A DNA stretch of 10,680 nucleotides from a bacterium (lineage in GTDB: Bacteria > DYJV01 > JALVYZ01), in assembly GCA_027037705.1 (NCBI GenBank), contig JALVYZ010000251.1, positions 1 to 10,680 of the forward strand, in the 5' to 3' direction. The notes under the pieces were generated by a model. That model worked only from the letters and a program-made list of their open reading frames with translations. It had not been told where the DNA came from and did no database searches. Below, piece by piece: positions 6,350 to 10,680 of the stretch (positions are counted from its first letter, which is position 1; the number at the start of each line of letters is the position of its first letter). The translations under genes were made by a program, and so were the position numbers.

Positions 6350-8893
6350 CTAAATTGTATTTATAATATGTTCTGTTAATTTATCTATTACTGATATTAA
6401 TTTAGAACTTGCAATGTAAGCATGCTGAGTCTGTATAAGTTTAGTCATTTCTTCATCAATAGAAACTCCGCTTATACTATTTCTCTGTTGTTTTAATCCT
6501 TCCTCCCTGATTTTTGTTGCATCTAATCTGTTAGACATATAATTTTTGTCAATCCCTATTTTGGTTAAGAGAAGTGAATAACTGTCTGTTATGCTATTTA
6601 CACCATTATCCATTACTTTTTCATCTCTTAAATTTGATATTTTAAGGGCAATTCTATTATCTCCATTAGAATAATCAAGTAAATTGCTGCTTACTTTAAT
6701 AAGGTCACCATTGTTTGTTGATGAATTAAAATTAATTCTAATTCCCTGAAATTCAACAAAATTTGCGCCTTGCGCAGTTGGTGTTATATTATTTCCCTGT
6801 TCGTCGGTAATTTGATATGTTCCTCCTCCTAATGCAATAATATTAAAGTTTGTTCTTGTTAATAGATTAAAATTCGTTACTTCAATATTATGTATAGAAG
6901 TGGAAGATTGAGAATCATCAACTTCTATTGAATTGACTTTTCCTGCATTAATTGATTTTACATCATTTTCATTAAAATTAGTATCAATATATTTTGCTCC
7001 AACTATTTTAGGTTTGATCTCTATTGTTCCAAAGCTATTATTTGCTATTGTTATTGTTAGACCAGTGCTTTTAATTTTTATACCTTTAAAGTCAATAACA
7101 CCATCATTATCAACATCTATATCTGAGACTTGAAATTCATTATCCATTAAAGTCCTATTATTATCAAGGTCTGTTATGGATATGCTGTTGTCTCCCTGGC
7201 TAAAATCAATTCTATATGTATGATTGTCTACTAAATTATCATCATAAATGCTTGAAGAATTAATTGTATTAATATGAAATTTATTATTTCCAGTCCAAGA
7301 TGAATTATCTAATTGTAGTTTAATTCCGTCAAACTTAATAGTTAAATGATTATCTACAACATCTATTTTATATTTACTTTTGTCTAATGTTTCTCCAGTA
7401 AATAAATCTTTTATTGTTAGATTTCCACTATTATATTCAATTTCATATTCATGGCCAGTTAGTTGAGATTTATCATAATAACCTGTAAATATTAAATGAT
7501 CTGAATTAGTTTGCTCTTCAGTAGCTACAATATTAACAGATGGAGAAAGATCATATTTTTTTTCATGGAAAAATGTATTTATACCTAATCCACTTAAAAG
7601 TCCTGTGTTGTCATCTGCAAAAGCAAATTTAAAACCTTCATCTGCAGAAATATGTAATTTATTATTGATTATTGAAGCATGAAGATGATTTATATTATTT
7701 ATTTCGTTCATAAATTCTTTTAAGTTATTTATATCATTATCCATTAAAGGATTATTAGATTCTGGATCCCCAATCACTAAATTTTTATATTCAACAGGAT
7801 TTCCATTCGCATCATAAACTACAATGCTTAAATTCCCCTGTTGAACTGCGTTGCTAAGCCCACTATAATTAAATGATAAATCTGGATTATTAACTCTTAC
7901 ATTTGATATTATCTGTTGGAATGGTTCTAAACCAATCCCTTGAGAAAAAATTTTGTTAACTTCAGTAATTAAAGAATTGGCAATTTGACCAAGTTTATTT
8001 TTGTAAAAACCTATATAATTATCTCTAACATCAACTAATCCCTTTAATTCTCCACTCTTTAGTTCTGTAGTAATGTCTTCTTTTTTGCCACTACTACTAA
8101 TCCAATAAATTTTATAAAAAGAATTATCAATGGAGCCTGGTTCTACTTTAAGAGAGTTTGCGACTGTTCCATTAACTAAAGTTTTTCCATTTCCAGTGTA
8201 AATAATATATTTGTTGTCTTCTTCTATATATTTAATATTTATATATTTTGATAATTCTTTTACAAGGGTATCTCTTCTATCTCTTAAATCATTAGCATTA
8301 TTTTGAGGATTTACTTCAATATTAAAAATTTCCTGATTCAGTTTTGCAATCTCTTTTGTAATATCATTTATTTTATCCACAGTATCTGAGATATCTAAAT
8401 CTATCATCTTTTGGACTTTTTCTAATTCATTATCAGTATAATGGAAAATAGAAGATAAATTTACTGCTTTTTCAATTACTGCATTTCTTTCTGGTGTTGA
8501 TGATGGATTATTTGAAAGCTCATACCAAGCATTCCAGAATTCATTTAATTTGTCACCAAGACCACTGTTTTTTAAATCATTAAAAATAGATTCAATATTC
8601 TTTAAATATTTATTGGAAATTTCATATTGTCCTAATTCACTTAAGTTTGAAGTAATATTCATTTCTAAAAATTTGTCTATAAGGCGAGTAACTTCTTTTA
8701 CATTTACACCTGTACCAATTGAGCCAGGAGAAATCTCTTTTATTGGAGGATTTGTATCGACTAAAACACTTTTTTTTGTATAATTTTCATTATCTGCATT
8801 TGCTATATTTTGGCCAATTACATTGATTCTATACTGATTTAAAAAAAGTGAGGATTTTGCTATTTGTAGAGCATTATCAAGGCCAATAGCCAT
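6350..8893 (-). CDS. flgK: Flagellar hook-associated protein 1 (FlgK), enlarged central domain
   Basis: FlgK forms the hook-proximal junction ring. The 847 residues are longer than the usual 450-650. The N-terminal part is canonical: GLDNALQIAKSSLFLNQ, INVIGQNIANADNENYTKK (24-41), GTGVNVKEVTRLID (60-73), the coiled helices to about residue 220 with NDLRDRRDTLVKEL (201-214). So is the C-terminal part: NGDNRIALKISNLRD (743-757) and SGVSIDEEMTKLIQTQHAY (808-826). GLGINTFF (435-442) is normally followed within tens of residues by the GDN motif; here nearly 300 residues intervene, containing three related β-rich units (see the repeat entry). The composition is rich in Asn, Asp and Ser, with no frame break. 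The ATG is preceded by AAGGAG inside an inverted repeat; the 50-nt gap to flgN also holds a σ54-like element. FlgN, its chaperone, is encoded directly upstream. Confidence 0.95.
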   Translation of the reverse strand: MAIGLDNALQIAKSSLFLNQYRINVIGQNIANADNENYTKKSVLVDTNPPIKEISPGSIGTGVNVKEVTRLIDKFLEMNITSNLSELGQYEISNKYLKNIESIFNDLKNSGLGDKLNEFWNAWYELSNNPSSTPERNAVIEKAVNLSSIFHYTDNELEKVQKMIDLDISDTVDKINDITKEIAKLNQEIFNIEVNPQNNANDLRDRRDTLVKELSKYINIKYIEEDNKYIIYTGNGKTLVNGTVANSLKVEPGSIDNSFYKIYWISSSGKKEDITTELKSGELKGLVDVRDNYIGFYKNKLGQIANSLITEVNKIFSQGIGLEPFQQIISNVRVNNPDLSFNYSGLSNAVQQGNLSIVVYDANGNPVEYKNLVIGDPESNNPLMDNDINNLKEFMNEINNINHLHASIINNKLHISADEGFKFAFADDNTGLLSGLGINTFFHEKKYDLSPSVNIVATEEQTNSDHLIFTGYYDKSQLTGHEYEIEYNSGNLTIKDLFTGETLDKSKYKIDVVDNHLTIKFDGIKLQLDNSSWTGNNKFHINTINSSSIYDDNLVDNHTYRIDFSQGDNSISITDLDNNRTLMDNEFQVSDIDVDNDGVIDFKGIKIKSTGLTITIANNSFGTIEIKPKIVGAKYIDTNFNENDVKSINAGKVNSIEVDDSQSSTSIHNIEVTNFNLLTRTNFNIIALGGGTYQITDEQGNNITPTAQGANFVEFQGIRINFNSSTNNGDLIKVSSNLLDYSNGDNRIALKISNLRDEKVMDNGVNSITDSYSLLLTKIGIDKNYMSNRLDATKIREEGLKQQRNSISGVSIDEEMTKLIQTQHAYIASSKLISVIDKLTEHIINTI
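6692..7453 (-). repeat. Three degenerate β-rich protein repeats within FlgK
   Basis: The encoded FlgK segment 481-734 contains three units that share the pattern 'aromatic-x-I ... TD/KD ... hydrophobic F-x-GI-x-I'. They start at HEYEIEY (481; core FDGIKLQL 521-528), HTYRIDF (558; core FKGIKIKS 602-609) and TNFNIIA (681; core FQGIRINF 715-722). The units are about 55-70 residues and differ at most positions, so the repeat is visible in protein, not DNA. They probably form extra outward-facing domains (D2/D3 level) of the junction ring. The middle unit carries DVDNDG (593-598), similar to a calcium-binding loop. Repeat borders are approximate. Confidence 0.65.
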
Positions 8894-8897
8894 TTTA

Positions 8898-8924
8898 TTC
8901 TCCTTTTTTACTGTTTAAGGAGAA
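8898..8924 (-). promoter_or_regulatory. Inverted repeat masking the flgK Shine-Dalgarno
   Basis: The minus strand has TTCTCCTT (8924-8917), an 11-nt A-rich loop, and the perfect complement AAGGAGAA (8905-8898), which contains the flgK ribosome binding site and ends 4 nt before the ATG. An 8-bp stem with no U-tract behind it is not a terminator. If folded it would hide the Shine-Dalgarno on any message that starts upstream of about 8924. The repeat is seen directly; the regulatory effect is inferred. Confidence 0.6.
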
Positions 8925-8927
8925 AAA

Positions 8928-8943
8928 AGCAATATCTATGCCG
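8928..8943 (-). promoter_or_regulatory. Candidate σ54 promoter upstream of flgK
   Basis: Directly after the flgN stop the minus strand reads CGGCAT-AGATA-TTGCT. Compared with TGGCAY-N5-TTGCW it differs only at the first base. The invariant GG (8942-8941) and GC (8930-8929) are exactly 10 nt apart. Initiation would be expected near 8917, giving a leader of about 24 nt before flgK. σ54 drives hook and junction genes in several flagellated lineages, but whether this organism has RpoN and an activator cannot be seen. A chance match is possible. Confidence 0.4.
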
Positions 8944-9459
8944 TTAAATTTTTCCTGTATATAATGAAGTTGTAGATGGTGTATATGATTTTTTAACAAT
9001 TTTACCATAATTTGAATATGTAGATGGGTATAGATTTTGGTTCACTATATTTAATGATTTTTCTATGAATGAAAGGGATGTTTCTATCACAAATTTATTT
9101 ATTTCATTTAAATTTTTTATTTTAAAACCAATTTCTTTAAATTTTTCTTTAAAATTTTCATAAATTTTTTTATTTTTAGGTTCAGAGATACTTGCAAGAA
9201 ATGAAAGATTAAAGTTATCATAATCGAGATTAAAGTTATTACATAACTCTTTTATAAAATTGTTTCTTCTATTTTTTATTTCAAAGATATTTAGTAAAAT
9301 ACCTTCTTTTTGTAAATTTATGTCTGATAGTGAATCATATTTAAAATCTGATAGATATTTCCTTTCTAAAATCAATATATCTTTAAGTTCCAGATATAGG
9401 TTATACTCTTTTTCTAAAAGGCTGATCATTTTTTTATGGTATTCTTCAGGTATTTTCAT
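8944..9459 (-). CDS. flgN: FlgN, export chaperone for FlgK and FlgL
   Basis: FlgN is a small helical cytosolic chaperone that binds the C-terminal ends of FlgK and FlgL and delivers them to the flagellar export gate. The 171-residue protein is almost wholly helical by composition. The first helix is LLEKEYNLYLELKDILILERKYL (14-36), where FlgN proteins typically have E...Y..L..IL..E...L. The C-terminal helix has NKFVIETSLSFIEKSLNIV (121-139), followed by a polar Tyr/Ser/Thr tail with YGKI (151-154). Sequence identity in this family is low, so the call rests on this pattern, the length and the position between flgM and flgK. It starts 9 nt after flgM, with the Shine-Dalgarno AGGAG overlapping the flgM stop (TAGGAG), which suggests coupled translation of FlgM and FlgN. 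Confidence 0.88.
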   Translation of the reverse strand: MKIPEEYHKKMISLLEKEYNLYLELKDILILERKYLSDFKYDSLSDINLQKEGILLNIFEIKNRRNNFIKELCNNFNLDYDNFNLSFLASISEPKNKKIYENFKEKFKEIGFKIKNLNEINKFVIETSLSFIEKSLNIVNQNLYPSTYSNYGKIVKKSYTPSTTSLYTGKI

Positions 9460-9468
9460 ATTTTTCTC

Positions 9469-9768
9469 CTATTTATAAAAATTTCCAAAAATTAAATCCT
9501 CCACAATTTTATCTGCAAGTTTATGTACATCAATATTGTAATTTCCAGATTTTATCATTTCTTTTAATTTTTCAATTTTTTCTGTTCTGTTTTCTGGGTA
9601 GTCAAGGATATCTATAACCAATTTTTCAGCCTCTTTTAATGTATCGGAAAAATTTACCTTATCTGAAGAGGAATTTACTTTTTTTTCTTCAGGTCTAATT
9701 TTCTTTTTGACCTTTTCGTTATCTTCTAAAACTTTTTTGATTCCTGTGTCTATGTCTTGAATTTTCAT
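9469..9768 (-). CDS. flgM: FlgM, anti-σ28 (FliA) factor
   Basis: FlgM binds and holds σ28 inactive until the hook is finished and FlgM itself is secreted. The 99-residue length is typical. The N-terminal half is charged and probably disordered (lysine-rich to about residue 38), as expected for an exported flexible protein. The C-terminal half carries the σ28-binding region: LVIDILDYPENRTEKIEKL (50-68), then KEMIKSGNYNIDVHKLADKI (69-88), matching the family pattern R.EK...LK..I..G.Y.(I/V)D...(L/I)A.K(I/M). The ATG is chosen because AGGAGG (9780-9775) lies 6 nt upstream. It is the first gene behind a perfect σ28 promoter, so σ28 would raise its own inhibitor, as in Salmonella. Upstream read-through from flgJ is also possible. 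Confidence 0.94.
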   Translation of the reverse strand: MKIQDIDTGIKKVLEDNEKVKKKIRPEEKKVNSSSDKVNFSDTLKEAEKLVIDILDYPENRTEKIEKLKEMIKSGNYNIDVHKLADKIVEDLIFGNFYK

Positions 9769-9776
9769 ACCAAACC

Positions 9777-9817
9777 TCCTGCCTTTTTATAATCCTTCAA
9801 TCTTGTTATCGGCAGGA
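9777..9817 (-). promoter_or_regulatory. Inverted repeat masking the flgM Shine-Dalgarno
   Basis: The minus strand has TCCTGCC (9817-9811) and its perfect complement GGCAGGA (9783-9777), with 27 nt between. The right arm covers four bases of the Shine-Dalgarno AGGAGG (9780-9775). The left arm overlaps the −10 element of the σ28 promoter, so it can be present only in transcripts that start further upstream. A competing stem AATCCT (9819-9814) with AGGATT (9796-9791) uses the same left arm and would free the Shine-Dalgarno. The repeats are seen; folding and effect are inferred. Confidence 0.5.
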
Positions 9818-9832
9818 TTTTTTAAAACTTTA
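9806..9832 (-). promoter_or_regulatory. σ28 (FliA) promoter of flgM
   Basis: TAAAGTTT (9832-9825), an 11-nt spacer, and GCCGATAA (9813-9806) on the minus strand match the enterobacterial σ28 consensus at all 16 positions with the correct spacing. Initiation is expected about 6-8 nt beyond the −10, near 9800, giving a leader of about 30 nt before the flgM ATG. It should drive flgM, flgN and, by read-through, flgK, flgL, csrA and fliW, placing them in the late flagellar class. Confidence 0.92.
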
Positions 9833-9847
9833 ATTTACTAATGTCAA
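9819..9847 (-). promoter_or_regulatory. Possible σ70-type promoter overlapping the σ28 site
   Basis: TTGACA (9847-9842) starts three bases after the flgJ stop and is followed after 17 nt by TAAAAA (9824-9819), four of six matches to TATAAT. If active, it would overlap the σ28 −35 box, so the two polymerases would compete. Its transcript would start near 9812, inside the left arm of the inverted repeat, so it is unlikely to carry the whole arm. The −10 is weak in AT-rich DNA, so this is only a candidate. Confidence 0.3.
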
Positions 9848-9850
9848 ATT

Positions 9851-10153
9851 TTATTTTTCAAACTGTTTTAAATAATTGTATAATAAATCAGATATCCCTA
9901 ATGATTGTCCTTTTACAGCCTCCTTTGTTAATGCATTATAATACATATATTCATAAATTTTTTTTGCATTTGATTCAGGAAAAAGTGAATTCCCTGGTGA
10001 AGCTTTTCTAAGTTCCTCTAAAACCATATCCAAAAAATAAGCTTCAAAATCTCTACATGCATCTTTTAACTTTTTGTCATTTTTTGTTTTTAATTCTTGT
10101 TCAATATTTTTGCTATTTAAATTTTTTATTAAAATATCACCTTTATTTATCAT
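9851..10153 (-). CDS. flgJ: Rod-binding protein, FlgJ N-terminal-domain type
   Basis: The 100-residue protein corresponds to the N-terminal rod-capping/rod-binding domain of FlgJ, which helps assemble the flagellar rod in the periplasm. It lacks the peptidoglycan-hydrolase domain of the two-domain FlgJ, so another enzyme must open the wall. Motifs: KLKDACRDFEAYFLDMVLEE (28-47), where the family has A..FE..FL..ML..(L/M), then SNAKKIYEYMYYNALTKEA (61-79) and SLGISDLLYNYL (84-95), the usual G.G.A..L ending. The start ATG at 10153 has GAGGG four bases upstream and lies 11 nt after flgI, the gene order seen in many flagellar operons (flgI-flgJ-flgM). The call is firm as to domain; the symbol flgJ applies in the single-domain sense. 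Confidence 0.9.
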   Translation of the reverse strand: MINKGDILIKNLNSKNIEQELKTKNDKKLKDACRDFEAYFLDMVLEELRKASPGNSLFPESNAKKIYEYMYYNALTKEAVKGQSLGISDLLYNYLKQFEK

Positions 10154-10164
10154 TATACCCTCAT

Positions 10165-10680
10165 TTACATTATTATTAAATCTGCTTGTAAAGCCCCAGC
10201 TTCTTTAATTGCCTGCAATATTGATATTAAATCACGAGGTGTAACTCCTATTCTATTTAATCCTCTAACTAAATCTCTAATTGTAGGAGAGTTCTTAATT
10301 ACCATTAATCTTGCTTTTTCCTCTTTTACTTTAATATTTGTATTTGCTGTTGCAACTGTTTTCCCAGCAGAGAAAGGATTTGGTTGGCTAACTTTTGGAG
10401 TTTCCTTAATAACAATACTAAGATTTCCATGTGCTACTGCAACTGTGCTTACCTTTACATTTTCACCAATCACTATTGTTCCAGTTCTTTCATTAATAAC
10501 TATTCTCGCTTTTATATCAGGAGTTACATCTATATCTTCTATTTTTGATATGAATCTTACTATATTTTCATTTTCAGGAACTTTAACTTCCAAGGTTGCT
10601 CCATCAATTGGATTTGCCAAATTTTTATGTAAATAGAAATTAATAGTATCAGCCATTTTTTGGCATGTTTTAAAGTCTGG
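10165..10680 (-). CDS. flgI: Flagellar P-ring protein FlgI, C-terminal half
   Basis: FlgI builds the periplasmic P-ring around the rod, a bushing found in Gram-negative flagella. The frame is open through the right edge, so only about 171 of the usual 350-370 residues are here. The ATG at 10656 is an internal methionine: upstream codons to the edge read PDFKTCQK, which fits the family's PDF(T/S)TA..(I/M)A motif running straight into MADTIN. Seen after that: RIVINERTGTIVIGENVKVS, VAVAHGNLSIVI, TIRDLVRGLNRIGVTPRDLI and the canonical ending LQAIKEAGALQADLII. The N-terminal signal peptide and first domain lie outside the window. It presumably heads, or sits within, the operon that continues into flgJ. 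Confidence 0.95.
   Translation of the reverse strand, partial: PDFKTCQKMADTINFYLHKNLANPIDGATLEVKVPENENIVRFISKIEDIDVTPDIKARIVINERTGTIVIGENVKVSTVAVAHGNLSIVIKETPKVSQPNPFSAGKTVATANTNIKVKEEKARLMVIKNSPTIRDLVRGLNRIGVTPRDLISILQAIKEAGALQADLIIM

Noticed and set aside
8898-8924. The flgK leader hairpin as an intrinsic terminator for flgMN.
   Set aside because: It is not GC-rich and no T-tract follows the right arm on either strand; the arm instead holds the ribosome binding site.
10165-10656. Reading flgI as a complete 163-residue protein starting at 10656.
   Set aside because: The frame continues without a stop to the window edge, and the upstream codons encode the conserved PDF... motif of FlgI, so this methionine is internal.

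Overview
The window is a strongly AT-rich piece of bacterial chromosome in which every credible gene lies on the minus strand, so transcription runs from the right edge to the left edge. A P-ring protein (FlgI) points to a Gram-negative flagellated cell. The low GC, the σ28 promoter, the flgM-flgN-flgK-flgL-csrA-fliW order and a short FlgJ without a muramidase domain suggest a deep-branching lineage such as Deferribacterota, a Desulfurella/Hippea-type bacterium or Aquificota. This placement is inference and is not decided by the sequence.

Right part (10680 down to 4504), late flagellar assembly. The C-terminal half of flgI enters from the right edge and is followed by a rod-binding FlgJ-type protein, the anti-σ28 factor FlgM, the chaperone FlgN, the hook-filament junction proteins FlgK (unusually long) and FlgL, the RNA-binding regulator CsrA and its protein antagonist FliW. 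Genes are separated by 9-12 nt except for two longer leaders: 82 nt before flgM and 50 nt before flgK. The flgM leader carries a perfect σ28 promoter (TAAAGTTT-N11-GCCGATAA). Both leaders carry an inverted repeat whose downstream arm contains the gene's Shine-Dalgarno and whose upstream arm lies in or just downstream of a promoter or promoter-like element. A transcript started locally would lack the masking arm, whereas a read-through transcript would contain it. This is the most interesting regulatory signal in the window, although it is a prediction.

Middle part (4496 down to 787), an envelope/housekeeping operon. After a 70-nt gap with a good σ70-type promoter come ctpA (S41 carboxyl-terminal processing protease), a divergent polysaccharide deacetylase-family protein, a short Ppx/GppA-family phosphatase with a TTG start, and cbiC/cobH (precorrin-8X methylmutase of cobalamin synthesis). 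Consecutive genes overlap by 1, 4 and 8 nt, so they are probably co-transcribed and translationally coupled.

Left part (752 to 1). A partial ATP-binding protein of the AAA_14/DUF4143 type runs off the left edge. It lacks a Shine-Dalgarno and may be an accessory insertion behind cbiC.

No gene-free stretch exceeds 82 bases. I see no tRNA, rRNA, CRISPR array, insertion sequence, attachment site or replication origin, and no convincing intrinsic terminator.
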